Positions 49,207-58,041 of a DNA stretch of 64,000 bases are shown here, in pieces. How positions within the stretch are numbered: the stretch's first letter is position 1; every line of letters starts with the position of its first letter. The position numbers and the translations under genes were made by a program. Source of the DNA: Aurantiacibacter zhengii (GTDB lineage Bacteria; Pseudomonadota; Alphaproteobacteria; Sphingomonadales; Sphingomonadaceae); the NCBI RefSeq assembly GCF_003584125.1, contig NZ_QXFL01000009.1, forward strand, positions 47,208 to 111,207, in the 5' to 3' direction. The notes beneath the pieces are model-generated. The model searched no databases, was not told where the DNA came from, and worked only from the letters and a program-made list of their open reading frames with translations.

Positions 49207-51873
49207 ATGACTGTCGACTGGCAATCCGCCCTGCAACGCGCCCAAGCGCATTCGCCCTTCCTGAAGCGCGCGATGGACAACCGCGAGGAGCTTGCCGCGC
49301 TGCTGCGTGACGGCAAAGGCGAGGATGCGCTCGCCCATGCGAAGGCCGAGGGGGAGGCACACGCGGATACCGGCACGGCCCTGCGGCGAGAGCGGCTGTC
49401 GCTGGCGATGGTGCTGGCAATCGGTGACTTGGCGGGGGCGTTTGACCTGACCCGCGTCATGACCGAACTTTCCGACTTTGCCGACCGCGCATTGGACGCG
49501 GCCTTGCTGGCGGTAGTGCGCAAGCGGGTGGAGGATGCCGATACCAGCGGCTTCACCGCGCTGGCGCTGGGCAAGCAGGGCGCGCGCGAGCTCAACTACT
49601 CCTCCGACATCGATCCCATCCTGCTGTTCGATCCCGAGCGCCTGGCCCGGCGCGAGCGGGACGAGCCGGGCGAGGCCGCGCAGCGTTATGCCCGCCAACT
49701 GGTGGAGATGCTGGGCCAGCACACCGGCGATGGCTACGTGCTGCGCGTGGACCTGCGCCTGCGCCCGGCCAGCGAGGTGACCCCGCTCGCCATCTCCTTC
49801 AACGCGGCAATCTCGCACTACGAATCGAGTGCGCTGGCGTGGGAAAGGGCCGCCTACATTCGCGCGCGGGCGGCGGCGGGCGACGTGGCCGCAGGCGAGC
49901 ATTTCCTCGACGAGATCCGCAGCTTCATCTGGCGGCGCAGCCTGGATTTCACGGCCATCGAGGAAGTGCGCCGCCTGACCATGCGCATTCGGGAGGCTTA
50001 CAAGGGTACGCGCGAGGTCGGCCCCGGTTTCGATATCAAGAAGGGGCGCGGCGGCATCCGCGAGATCGAGTTCTACGCCCAGACCCACCAGCTTATCTAC
50101 GGCGGGCGCAATCCAGCCCTGCGCCAGCGCGGTACGCGCGCGGCGCTGGATGCCCTGGCCGAGGCACAGATCATCGGTGCGGAGGATGCGCGGGTGCTGG
50201 GCGAAAGCTATGACCGATTGCGCACCATCGAGCACCGCCTGCAGATGGTGAACGACAGGCAGACCCACGCCCTCCCCGAAACGGCGGAAAAGATCGACAC
50301 CGTGGCCCGGCTGGACGGGCTGCCCGATGCCGCCGCCCTGGTGGAGGAGGTGCGCGCCATCTGCGACCGTGTGGCGGCGCGCTACGACGACCTGCTGGGC
50401 GAGGACGAGGAAACGGCGCACCCCGGCGTCACCGTGCCCACCGATTTTCGCGATCACTTCGAGGCGCGCGTTGAGCACTGGCGCGGTAGCCTGCGGGCGC
50501 TCCGGTCGGAAGAGGCGCGCATGGCCTTTGCCGCCATCGAGGATGAGTTGCTGGCAGCGCTCGCCGCCGCGCCCGACCCCGATCACGCAATGGCACGCTG
50601 GGAAACGCTGCTGGAACGCCTGCCCACGGCGATCAACCTGTTCCGCCTGTTCGAGCAGCGCCCCGGCCTGCTGGACCGCGTTCTGCGCATTCTCACGCTG
50701 GCAAAACCTCTGGCCGACGCGCTGGCGCGGCGTGTGGAACTGCTGGATGCGCTGATCGATCCTCACGCGCTCGACCTGCCCGGCTCTATCGAGACCCTGG
50801 CAGCGCGCATGGAGGCGGCGGAAGACAGCGACACCGAATCGCGGCTCGACCGGCTGCGGCAGGTGGTGGGGGAGGAGCGTTTCGCCCTGGGCGCGCAGAT
50901 GGTGGAGTGCCGCCATGATCCGCTCGACATTGCCGAGGGGCTGTGCCGCGTGGCCGAGGCCGCCGTGCGGACCGGGGCCGACGCGGCGATTGCCGATTTC
51001 CGCGAGAAGCACGGAGAAATACCCGGCAGCGAACTGGTGATCCTGGGGCTTGGCCGGCTGGGCGGGGGTGCTCTGACCCATGCGAGCGACCTCGATGTGG
51101 TGTTCCTGTTCACCGACCCGGCCGAATGGGGTGCGGAATCGGATGGCGAGCGCCCGTTGTCGACCGCGCTCTATTACAACCGGCTGGCAGCCCGCGTAAC
51201 GGCGGCGCTTTCAGTGCCGACGGCAGAGGGGGCGCTCTACGAGATCGACACGCGCCTGAGGCCGCAGGGCGCGCAGGGGCCACTTGCCACCGGATTCGAG
51301 GCCTTCGAACGTTACCAGCACGATTCCGCCTGGACATGGGAGCACATGGCGCTTGCCCGCGCCCGCCCGATCTACGGTTCACCAGCGGCGCAGATCAGGC
51401 TGTGCGAGATGATCGACGACGTCCTGTGCAAGCCGCGCGATCCCGATACGCTGAAGACCGAAGTGCTGCACATGCGCGGCGAGATGCTGGCGGCGAAACC
51501 GCCCACGGGTCCGCTGGATGTAAAGCTGATGCGCGGCGGACTGATCGATTCCGAATTCCTGGTCCACTACCTGCAACTGCGAGAGCGGCTGGGGTTCGAT
51601 CCGGCGATGGAGAAAGCCATCGGCACGCTTGCGTCCGCCGGGCACCTGCCGGAGAGTTACGTCCATCACCACCTCGCCATCACCCGCTACCTTGTCGCCG
51701 TGCGCCTGTTTGCCCCCGACGGGGCCGAACCGGCAGAAGCGCACCGCGCCGTGCTGGCCGAGGCTTGCGGACAGGACAGCTATAAGGCCCTGTTGCAATC
51801 GCTGGACGAGGCAAGGCAAGGCATCGCCACGCAATGGGCCGAACATCTCGGCGAGAAACTGGAGATCGACTGA
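49207..51873 (+). CDS. glnE: Glutamine synthetase adenylyltransferase / adenylyl-removing enzyme
   Basis: An 888-aa bifunctional regulator that adenylylates and de-adenylylates glutamine synthetase in response to PII state. Two nucleotidyltransferase domains are visible: LGKQGARELNYSSDIDPILL near 120-140 and LGLGRLGGGALTHASDLDVV near 615-635, each with the GSxxLxxxSDxD-type core. Each is followed by a helical GlnE segment. Start ATG 49207 is chosen; the frame extending to 48007 is antisense to the M28 gene. It overlaps the peroxiredoxin start (TGATG). Confidence 0.94.
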   Translation: MTVDWQSALQRAQAHSPFLKRAMDNREELAALLRDGKGEDALAHAKAEGEAHADTGTALRRERLSLAMVLAIGDLAGAFDLTRVMTELSDFADRALDAALLAVVRKRVEDADTSGFTALALGKQGARELNYSSDIDPILLFDPERLARRERDEPGEAAQRYARQLVEMLGQHTGDGYVLRVDLRLRPASEVTPLAISFNAAISHYESSALAWERAAYIRARAAAGDVAAGEHFLDEIRSFIWRRSLDFTAIEEVRRLTMRIREAYKGTREVGPGFDIKKGRGGIREIEFYAQTHQLIYGGRNPALRQRGTRAALDALAEAQIIGAEDARVLGESYDRLRTIEHRLQMVNDRQTHALPETAEKIDTVARLDGLPDAAALVEEVRAICDRVAARYDDLLGEDEETAHPGVTVPTDFRDHFEARVEHWRGSLRALRSEEARMAFAAIEDELLAALAAAPDPDHAMARWETLLERLPTAINLFRLFEQRPGLLDRVLRILTLAKPLADALARRVELLDALIDPHALDLPGSIETLAARMEAAEDSDTESRLDRLRQVVGEERFALGAQMVECRHDPLDIAEGLCRVAEAAVRTGADAAIADFREKHGEIPGSELVILGLGRLGGGALTHASDLDVVFLFTDPAEWGAESDGERPLSTALYYNRLAARVTAALSVPTAEGALYEIDTRLRPQGAQGPLATGFEAFERYQHDSAWTWEHMALARARPIYGSPAAQIRLCEMIDDVLCKPRDPDTLKTEVLHMRGEMLAAKPPTGPLDVKLMRGGLIDSEFLVHYLQLRERLGFDPAMEKAIGTLASAGHLPESYVHHHLAITRYLVAVRLFAPDGAEPAEAHRAVLAEACGQDSYKALLQSLDEARQGIATQWAEHLGEKLEID

Positions 51874-52349
51874 TGAGCAACAATTTCCCCGGCGAAGGCG
51901 ACATGCTGCCCGACGTGGCAATGGAAGGTGCCGATGGCAGCGTGGTGAAGCCCTCCGATTTTCGCGGGCAGAAGCTGGTGGTGTTCTTCTATCCCAAGGA
52001 CATGACGCCCGGCTGCACGACCGAGAATGTCGAATTCAGCGAGGCGAAGGATGAATTCGCCGCAGCGAACACCGCGCTGCTGGGCGTTTCCAAGGACTCC
52101 TACGAAAGGCACGAGAAATTCATCGCCAAGCATGACCTGACCGTGCCTCTCGCTTCCGACAGCGAGGACGGTGGGCTGTCCGATGCGCTGGGGATCTGGG
52201 CCGAGAAGAAGATGTACGGCAAGACCTTCATGGGCATGGTGCGCACCACCTACCTGATCGACGCAGAGGGCAAGATCGCCCGCGTCTGGAACAAGGTGAA
52301 AGTGAAGGGCCACGTCGCCGAAGTTCTGGACGCTGCAAAGGCACTGTAG
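51873..52349 (+). CDS. bcp: Thiol peroxidase, BCP/PrxQ type
   Basis: A 158-aa peroxiredoxin reducing hydroperoxides with thioredoxin. The peroxidatic Cys lies in YPKDMTPGCTTENVEF (near residue 49). The resolving Cys of typical BCP proteins, four residues later, is replaced by Glu-Asn-Val here, so it is a one-Cys or atypical form. ATG 51873 overlaps the glnE stop by 1 bp. Confidence 0.93.
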   Translation: MSNNFPGEGDMLPDVAMEGADGSVVKPSDFRGQKLVVFFYPKDMTPGCTTENVEFSEAKDEFAAANTALLGVSKDSYERHEKFIAKHDLTVPLASDSEDGGLSDALGIWAEKKMYGKTFMGMVRTTYLIDAEGKIARVWNKVKVKGHVAEVLDAAKAL

Positions 52350-52356
52350 CCGTTTC

Positions 52357-53145
52357 GTGACCGACCTATCGCAAGCGATCCACCGCGCCCTGCTGACAGG
52401 CGACGCGCGCGGCAAGGTCATGGCCACCCGCGCTCTGGTGCGGGACTGGCGGCGGGGCGTGCTGCCCACCGGCTTTTCCGCGCGCATGCCGGACCATCCG
52501 GAATGGCCGGAACGTCTGGTGGTGCTGCCGCCAGGCAAGATGCCCAAGCGCGGCAAGGCCGGGTCGGAGCGCAACAGGATCGCGCTGTGGCACTCGCTCG
52601 CACATATCGAATTCGTCGCCATCGACCTGGCGCTGGACATAGTCGGACGGTTCGGGGCCGGGATGGGCGACGATTTCGTGGCGGACTTCCTCGGTGTCGC
52701 GGCGGAGGAGGCAATGCATTTCGCCCTGATAGAGCGGCACCTTGTCGCCATGGGCGCAGACTATGGCGACCTGCCGGTGCATGCCGGGCTGTGGCTATCG
52801 GCGCAGGAAACCGCACACGATGCGGGTGCGCGCCTCGCGATCGTGCCGATGGTGCTGGAAGCACGCGGGCTGGACGTCACGCCCGCCACGCTGGAGCGGG
52901 TGGTATCACAAGGTGACTTGCGAGGGGCTAAGATCCTGCAACGAATCCTTGACGATGAAATTCGTCACGTCGCTGCCGGGGCAAGACATTTCGAATTCTA
53001 TTGCCGCACGCACGGCAAAGAGCCGAAGAATCACTGGAAAATGCTGGTGAACCGCCACTTCAAAGGGACGCTCACACCGCCATTCAACGACTCGGCGCGT
53101 CTCGCTGCCGGTTTGTCGCGCGATCTCTACGAAAGTGTTGTGTAG
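52357..53145 (+). CDS. DUF455 ferritin-like domain protein
   Basis: A 262-aa protein of the DUF455 (COG2833) family, which adopts a ferritin-like four-helix bundle. Candidate di-iron ligands are visible in ALWHSLAHIEFVAIDLALD near 77-95, VAAEEAMHFALIERHL near 113-128 and LDDEIRHVAAGARHFEFY near 197-214. Its role is unknown; some members accompany peroxiredoxins or tRNA hydroxylation-type reactions. The GTG start lies 7 nt after the bcp stop, so glnE-bcp-this gene form an operon. Confidence 0.85.
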   Translation: MTDLSQAIHRALLTGDARGKVMATRALVRDWRRGVLPTGFSARMPDHPEWPERLVVLPPGKMPKRGKAGSERNRIALWHSLAHIEFVAIDLALDIVGRFGAGMGDDFVADFLGVAAEEAMHFALIERHLVAMGADYGDLPVHAGLWLSAQETAHDAGARLAIVPMVLEARGLDVTPATLERVVSQGDLRGAKILQRILDDEIRHVAAGARHFEFYCRTHGKEPKNHWKMLVNRHFKGTLTPPFNDSARLAAGLSRDLYESVV

Positions 53146-53295
53146 TTAATCTTTCGCCTCATAACCATAATCACACAGACGGCGGGGGGTTCCGCAGAGT
53201 CTGAAAAAAATGGACGAAATGAGGAGCTGGGTTCGTCGGCTCGCCATAGAAACCGAAAGGGCGTTGGAAAGCGCCTGACGAAGCAAAGGGATCGT

Positions 53296-53967
53296 ATGCT
53301 CGTCAAGATTGCTACCATTCTCGCCTTGGGCACCGCGACTGTCGCCAGTCCGGCCATGGCCGATGAAGCGCCCGCAACCGGCGTTATCGACACCGACACC
53401 GTGGCCCAGGCGCCGCTGGGTGACGATGAAGAATTCACCGAACTGTTTGCCAGCTGGGAAGACCTCGAAGACGGTGGCCGCATCACGGCTTCAGGCGAAG
53501 TGATCGCTGCGCCGCGTTTCGCCGTTTCGGTGCCTTCGCGCATGCCGGTCGACGGGGTGCAGCTCACCAGCGGTTACGGCATGCGTAACCACCCCATCCT
53601 GCGCCAGCGCCGCCAGCACAACGGCGTCGACCTCGCCGCGCCGCGCGGCACGCCGGTCTATGCTACCGCAGATGGCGTGGTGGAAATGGCCAAGTACTGG
53701 GGTTCCTACGGCAACTATGTGCAGATCGGCCACGGCGGCGATCTGGAAACCCGCTATGCGCACCTTTCCAGCTACACCGTCAGCGACGGCGAGCAGGTTC
53801 GCAAGGGCGACCTGATCGGCTACATCGGCTCGACCGGTCGTTCCACCGGCCCGCACCTGCACTACGAAGTGCGCGTCAGCGGCGATCCGGTGAACCCCAT
53901 CCCCTATATGGTAGCTAACCTCGAAAGCACGGATGACGAGCAGGCCGCACGCGGCGGCCCCGAGTAA
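53296..53967 (+). CDS. M23 family metallopeptidase, exported
   Basis: A 223-aa peptidoglycan endopeptidase-type protein. A signal peptide (1-22, cleavage after AMA|DE) is followed by an acidic linker and an LytM domain: LTSGYGMRNHP (first zinc His), QHNGVDLAAPRGTPVYA (HxxxD) and GPHLHYEVRVSGDPVNP (HxH) near 192. The zinc site is complete, so it should be active in the periplasm. AAAGGGA precedes the ATG. A TTAA...ATAACCAT cluster lies at 53146-53168. Confidence 0.92.
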   Translation: MLVKIATILALGTATVASPAMADEAPATGVIDTDTVAQAPLGDDEEFTELFASWEDLEDGGRITASGEVIAAPRFAVSVPSRMPVDGVQLTSGYGMRNHPILRQRRQHNGVDLAAPRGTPVYATADGVVEMAKYWGSYGNYVQIGHGGDLETRYAHLSSYTVSDGEQVRKGDLIGYIGSTGRSTGPHLHYEVRVSGDPVNPIPYMVANLESTDDEQAARGGPE

Positions 53968-53988
53968 GGTCATCTCGCAGAGAGTTTG

Positions 53989-54017
53989 AAAAGGCGGGCC
54001 TCGCGGTCCGCCTTTTT
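53989..54017. terminator. Rho-independent terminator after the M23 gene
   Basis: A 12-bp stem (53989-54000 with 54005-54016, one G-U pair), TCGC loop and T-run to 54017. It also has an A-run on the left arm, so it can serve the convergent galU gene. Confidence 0.8.
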
Positions 54018-54033
54018 CATTTGTGGCTTGTCG

Positions 54034-54921
54034 TTAGTAGGCCAGCAGCCGTTCGGTCATCTCGCGCACCTGCGCGCCCATGTCCTCGCGTTCCAGCGCC
54101 AGCGCCAGCGTAGCCTCCACGAAGCCCAGCTTGCTGCCGCAGTCGAAGCGGCGGCCCTCGAATGTCACCGCGTTGAACGGCTGGTTGCCGATCATGCGCG
54201 CCATGGCATCGGTCAGCTGGATTTCGCCGCCGGCGCCCTTGCCCTGCGTTTCCAGCACCCGCATTACCTCGGGCTGGAGGATGTAGCGGCCCGAAACGAT
54301 CTTGTTCGACGGAGCCTCGTCCACCGGCGGTTTTTCGACCAGCCCTTTCACCTTGGTAAGGTTGCCACTGGCCTCGCCCGGATCGATCACGCCGTAGCTC
54401 GACACCTCATCGTGCGGCACTTCGAGTACGGAGATGAGGTTGCCGCCTACTTCGTTGTAGGCCTGCACCATCTGCTTCATGCAGCCGCCCTTGCCGCCGC
54501 TGTCGCCCACCATCATCTCGTCCGGAAGCAAGATGGCGAACGGTTCGTCCCCCACGATCGCGCGGGCGCACCAGATCGCGTGACCCAGGCCCAACGGCAC
54601 CTGCTGGCGTACGGTGATGATGTCACCCGGCGTGAAACGGCTGGAGTCCAGCACGGACAGATCCTTGCCGCGCTCCTCCATCGTGGTTTCCAGTTCGTAG
54701 GCCACGTCGAAATGTTCGACGATTGCGGTCTTGCCGCGCCCGGTGACGAAGATCATCTGCTCGATCCCCGCCTCGCGCGCCTCGTCCACCGCGTACTGGA
54801 TCAGCGGGCGATCGACGATCGGCAGCAGCTCCTTCGGAATGGCCTTGGTGGCGGGTAGGAAACGGGTGCCGAGCCCGGCAACGGGAAAGACGGCTTTGCG
54901 GATCGGTTTGCGCTCTGTCAT
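54034..54921 (-). CDS. galU: UTP-glucose-1-phosphate uridylyltransferase
   Basis: A 295-aa nucleotidyltransferase making UDP-glucose, the precursor for GalE, Ugd and surface polysaccharides. The N-terminal VAGLGTRFLPATKAIPKELL signature is present, along with LPDEMMV near 145 and GLVEKP near 200 and FDCGSKLGFVEA near 260. ATG 54921 follows a TTGACC-17-CACAAA promoter with a 6-nt gap; an ATG at 54936 is in frame but inside the promoter. Confidence 0.95.
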   Translation of the reverse strand: MTERKPIRKAVFPVAGLGTRFLPATKAIPKELLPIVDRPLIQYAVDEAREAGIEQMIFVTGRGKTAIVEHFDVAYELETTMEERGKDLSVLDSSRFTPGDIITVRQQVPLGLGHAIWCARAIVGDEPFAILLPDEMMVGDSGGKGGCMKQMVQAYNEVGGNLISVLEVPHDEVSSYGVIDPGEASGNLTKVKGLVEKPPVDEAPSNKIVSGRYILQPEVMRVLETQGKGAGGEIQLTDAMARMIGNQPFNAVTFEGRRFDCGSKLGFVEATLALALEREDMGAQVREMTERLLAY

Positions 54922-54927
54922 GCGCGG

Positions 54928-54956
54928 TTTGTGCAATGCGGCGAGGCTGCGGTCAA
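54928..54956 (-). promoter_or_regulatory. Promoter of galU, leaderless type
   Basis: On the minus strand TTGACC (54956-54951), a 17-nt spacer, CACAAA (54933-54928), then 6 nt to the ATG. The -35 is strong and the -10 is poor. Confidence 0.4.
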
Positions 54957-55044
54957 CCGGTACGACCGCAAGTTCGAAATACCCGCGTCACTGGAGCATT
55001 TTGCCAACCCGTGCGTTTACAGTGCAGAAAAGGAGATACGCGAC

Positions 55045-55293
55045 ATGCTTATCAAACTCGCAGCACTGGGAGCCCTTGGCTACGCCGGTTATCGTTACTA
55101 CGACAAGAACATCCGCAACGACCAGAACGAAGCGTTCGCCTCTGGCCAGGCAGGAGGTTCCAACTTCAATCAGGTCCGCGATGCCGGTGCCTCGGCGACG
55201 GCAACCGGCAAGCAGAAGAAGGATACCTGGGACGAGGTGGACGAGGAAAGCGATGAAAGCTTTCCCGCCAGCGATCCGCCAGCCAATTACTGA
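55045..55293 (+). CDS. Small protein with acidic SDESFPASDPPA tail
   Basis: An 82-aa protein with an N-terminal hydrophobic helix (MLIKLAALGALGYAGYRYYD) and a charged body ending DEESDESFPASDPPANY. That C-terminal motif recurs in small uncharacterised proteobacterial proteins. ATG 55045 follows AAAGGAGATA, a strong ribosome site. It is probably membrane-tethered and stress related, but no function is known. Its 3' end overlaps the convergent RHH gene by 7 bp. Confidence 0.75.
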   Translation: MLIKLAALGALGYAGYRYYDKNIRNDQNEAFASGQAGGSNFNQVRDAGASATATGKQKKDTWDEVDEESDESFPASDPPANY

Positions 55294-55547
55294 TCGGCTG
55301 ACTGTCGATCCAACTGACGGCGCAAGTCGTCCACCAGCCACAACCTGATGGCTGTCGCGAGGCCGGGCGCAAGCTCGGCCTCGATACGTTGCGCATCTAT
55401 CCGCGCGACCAGCGCATTCAGCGGCAGCCCCTCGCGCAATGCCACGCCGTTCAGCATTTCCCAGAACAGCGGTTCGAGGCTGATCGAGGTCTTGTGCCCG
55501 GCGATTTCGACCGATCGTTTGACCGGGGGATGATAGAGTTCAGCCAC
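55287..55547 (-). CDS. Ribbon-helix-helix domain protein
   Basis: An 86-aa protein of the RHH_4 type common in alphaproteobacteria. The beta strand KRSVEIAGHKTSISLEP is followed by two helices (FWEMLNGVALREG and LNALVARIDAQRI) that fit a ribbon-helix-helix dimer. It sits 12 nt after phbB on the same strand. It may bind DNA, but no target is known. Confidence 0.75.
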   Translation of the reverse strand: MAELYHPPVKRSVEIAGHKTSISLEPLFWEMLNGVALREGLPLNALVARIDAQRIEAELAPGLATAIRLWLVDDLRRQLDRQSADQ

Positions 55548-55559
55548 CGGCCCGCGCCA

Positions 55560-56282
55560 TCAATACATGTGTTGACCACCGTTGATCGACAGGGTCGAAC
55601 CGGTGACGAAGCCGCCCTGTTCGGACGCAAGGAAGGCCACACCGCGAGCGATTTCGCTGGCCTGGCCAAGACGGCCCACCGGGATCTTGGCGACGATCTT
55701 TTCCAGCACGGCTTCCGGCACGGCGGCCACCATCTCGGTATCGATATAGCCGGGGGCGATGGCATTGACGGTAATGCCGTAACGCGCGCCTTCCTGCGCC
55801 AGCGCCTTCGTGAAGCCGTGAATGCCGCTTTTCGCGGCGGCGTAGTTGACCTGGCCGTACTGGCCGGCCTGCCCGTTGATCGAGCCGATGTTGATGATGC
55901 GGCCCCACTTGCGGTCCTTCATGCCGGGAAAGCATGCCTTCGCCATGTTGAAGCAGCCGCCGAGGTTGGTGCGCATAACCTCGTCCCATTCCTCGTAGCT
56001 CATCTTCAGCAGCGTACCGTCGCGGGTGATGCCGGCATTGTTCACCACCACATCGATCGGGCCGACTTCCTCGGCGATCCCGTCGCAAGCGGCGAGGGTC
56101 GCCTCGTGGTCGGACACGTCGAATCTATAGGCGGGGATGCCGGTTTCATCGGTAAAGACGCGGGCCTTTTCCTCGTTACCGGCGTAACTTGCCACGACTG
56201 TGAAGCCATCGTCCTTCAGCGCTTCGCAGATGGCTCGGCCAATTCCGCGCGTTCCGCCGGTGACGACTGCTAAATGTCCCAT
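55560..56282 (-). CDS. phbB: Acetoacetyl-CoA reductase
   Basis: A 240-aa SDR enzyme reducing acetoacetyl-CoA to (R)-3-hydroxybutyryl-CoA for polyhydroxyalkanoate synthesis. The cofactor site VTGGTRGIGRAI is at the N-terminus, NNAGITRDGTLLKM near 85 is specific for PhbB/FabG-like enzymes, and the catalytic YAAAKSG (YxxxK) is near 147. FabG is the close alternative; the GQAGQYGQVNY stretch favours PhbB. AAGGGG precedes the ATG. No phaC synthase is nearby. Confidence 0.9.
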   Translation of the reverse strand: MGHLAVVTGGTRGIGRAICEALKDDGFTVVASYAGNEEKARVFTDETGIPAYRFDVSDHEATLAACDGIAEEVGPIDVVVNNAGITRDGTLLKMSYEEWDEVMRTNLGGCFNMAKACFPGMKDRKWGRIINIGSINGQAGQYGQVNYAAAKSGIHGFTKALAQEGARYGITVNAIAPGYIDTEMVAAVPEAVLEKIVAKIPVGRLGQASEIARGVAFLASEQGGFVTGSTLSINGGQHMY

Positions 56283-56354
56283 GAATGATCCCCTTGCCTG
56301 TCCCATTGATTATTAGTTGCGCGATCGATACTAGCTTGCCCGACTATGTTGCGC

Positions 56355-56380
56355 AAAACAAAACCCCGCCGAAGCGGGGT
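56355..56380 (-). terminator. Rho-independent terminator of the putative OM protein gene
   Basis: On the minus strand a 7-bp stem (56380-56374 with 56369-56363) with a TTCG loop is followed by TTTTGTTTT (56363-56355). It lies 28 nt beyond the stop at 56408. Confidence 0.8.
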
Positions 56381-56407
56381 AATGCCGTGCAACATTTGCT
56401 GCATCGA

Positions 56408-57202
56408 TCAGAAGCGGAACTGGGTGCCGATATAGACGGCCTGACTGTCCTGCTCGTCGAGATCGGGAACCTGGATAAGGTCGCGATCCTGTTCGTAACG
56501 GACACCAGCGGTGATATCGAGATTGCGAGTCAGGCGATAGCTGCCCGCAACGTCCAGCATCTGGTCGCGCAGGGTCTGGTTGGCGACGGACACCGTCTCC
56601 GCCGCGCCATCCTGTTCACGGTCGATGCGCGCGGCAAACCGGCTCGGCTCTTCATGCGCGGCGGTGCGCGGCTTGAACTCGGTGAGGTCGGGGATGCGCG
56701 CGCGCGACAGGGTGCCCGACAGCGAGCTCGCGGCGAGCGAGCGGGTCGGCGCAGTAGCCTGCCCGGCTGCGGGGGCTGCCGTGAAGCTGGAATAGCCGCG
56801 AGCGAGACCAAGGTTGTAACGCGTGGGCGTTACGCGCAGGCCGATCGAACTGGCATCGGAATTGCGCTGGCCACCAAGCGAACTAGCCGCCAGTGCGTCA
56901 GCAGTCTGCTGGTCTACCCGGACCGCAACGGTAACGACCCGCTCTGCCGGAGACTTGGCGAAACCAGCGGGCGTGAAGCGCATCATGCGGGCATCGCCGC
57001 GGCGCTCGGCAATCATCTGCGCCATGCGCGGATCGCCATCGGCGGGCGTGAAGGCAACCAGCGGCTCTGCCGCGTCTTCGGTTGCATCCGAATCGCCAAG
57101 CGAGGCGAAAGCGAAACCGGCGGTCGGAAGAGCGACGGCCAGCAGCGCGGCGGAAGCGCCAAGCGCCACCTTGCCTGCCAATCCTGTACGCGACTTCGAC
57201 AT
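56408..57202 (-). CDS. Exported protein, possible outer-membrane beta-barrel
   Basis: A 264-aa protein with a signal peptide (KVALGASAALLAVALPTAGFA, in parts, about residues 10-31). The last 60 residues alternate polar and hydrophobic residues (YRLTRNLDITAGVRYE, AVYIGTQFRF) and end in Phe, the pattern of a terminal outer-membrane beta-strand. The middle is Ala/Ser/Thr-rich and low complexity. I do not recognise the family. It has its own terminator; upstream reads AAGAGAGG as the ribosome site. Confidence 0.65.
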   Translation of the reverse strand: MSKSRTGLAGKVALGASAALLAVALPTAGFAFASLGDSDATEDAAEPLVAFTPADGDPRMAQMIAERRGDARMMRFTPAGFAKSPAERVVTVAVRVDQQTADALAASSLGGQRNSDASSIGLRVTPTRYNLGLARGYSSFTAAPAAGQATAPTRSLAASSLSGTLSRARIPDLTEFKPRTAAHEEPSRFAARIDREQDGAAETVSVANQTLRDQMLDVAGSYRLTRNLDITAGVRYEQDRDLIQVPDLDEQDSQAVYIGTQFRF

Positions 57203-57543
57203 GATGCCTCTCTTATCACCTGCCCAATGGACTCTGCATGAACCAAAGCGTTCCATACCCGAGTCGTTTCGAACATCAGTTGTGTTAGGCCGCCCTTTCA
57301 AAAGATTCCAGACATCACGTTGCAACCGCACGGCTTTTTGCCGACTGTTGCAGCTTATCCACACGCCCGCATGCCGACAGCGCCATGCCAGAGCCAATGT
57401 CGGCGCGCGTATTAAGCGGCTATTCACGCCGTATCGGCGCTTTTGTGCCTGCCATTGCCCCTGTCAGGGTCGCTTCGCCTTGCCGCAGGCGACACGCCCG
57501 TTATAGAGGCAGGCAACTTGCGAATTCTCGTATTACAGGACCG
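57203..57543. other. Divergent intergenic region, 341 nt
   Basis: No gene can be supported here. It contains the DUF3576 promoter at its right end and must contain the promoter of the leftward exported-protein gene. No riboswitch or leader ORF is apparent. Confidence 0.5.
57479..57507 (+). promoter_or_regulatory. Promoter of the DUF3576-leuS-lptE-holA operon
   Basis: CTTGCC (57479-57484), 17-nt spacer, TATAGA (57502-57507). The predicted start near 57514 gives a 5' UTR of about 30 nt. Confidence 0.5.
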
Positions 57544-58020
57544 ATGATGGCTTTTTCCTCCTTGCGCAATTCTTCCCGCCAGACTGCCCGCTCGATTTTC
57601 GGTGCTGCCATGCTGGGCACGGCAAGCCTTGCCCTGTCGGCCTGCGGTGGCGGTGACGACCAGCGTCTGCGCACCGATCTGGCCGCAGCGCGCGTCACCT
57701 CGATCGGGGTGAACTCCTATCTCTGGCGCGCCAGTCTGGAGACGCTGTCGTTCATGCCGCTGACGCAGACGGACAGCAACGGCGGCGTCCTGGTCACCGA
57801 CTGGTACGTCGATCCCAACAACCCGAACGAGCGGGTGAAGGTGTCGGTCGCCATTCTCGACCAGGATCTGCGCGCCGATGCCCTGCGCGTCGCGGCCAGC
57901 CGCCAGGTCATGCAGAACGGCAACTGGGTGGAAGCGCCGGTGCAGGCCGCCACGGTGCAGCGCCTGGAAGACATCATCCTCACCAAGGCTCGCGATCTCC
58001 GGCGTTCCGCTGTCAGCTAA
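57544..58020 (+). CDS. DUF3576 domain-containing lipoprotein
   Basis: A 158-aa protein with a signal sequence ending in the lipobox LALSAC (Cys34), then the DUF3576 domain with IGVNSYLWRASLETLSFMPL and VTDWYVDPNNPNERVKV. The family is conserved in alphaproteobacteria next to leuS and lptE, which suggests an envelope role, but its function is unknown. ATG 57544 and ATG 57547 are both possible. leuS begins 21 nt after the stop. Confidence 0.87.
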   Translation: MMAFSSLRNSSRQTARSIFGAAMLGTASLALSACGGGDDQRLRTDLAAARVTSIGVNSYLWRASLETLSFMPLTQTDSNGGVLVTDWYVDPNNPNERVKVSVAILDQDLRADALRVAASRQVMQNGNWVEAPVQAATVQRLEDIILTKARDLRRSAVS

Positions 58021-58041
58021 TTCGCCTTAAGGGCCACAACC

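Noticed and set aside
49084..51081. Extension of the M28 peptidase frame up to 51081 on the minus strand
   Set aside because: It is antisense to glnE. The lipoprotein signal peptide and an AAAGGAAA ribosome site fix the start at 49083.
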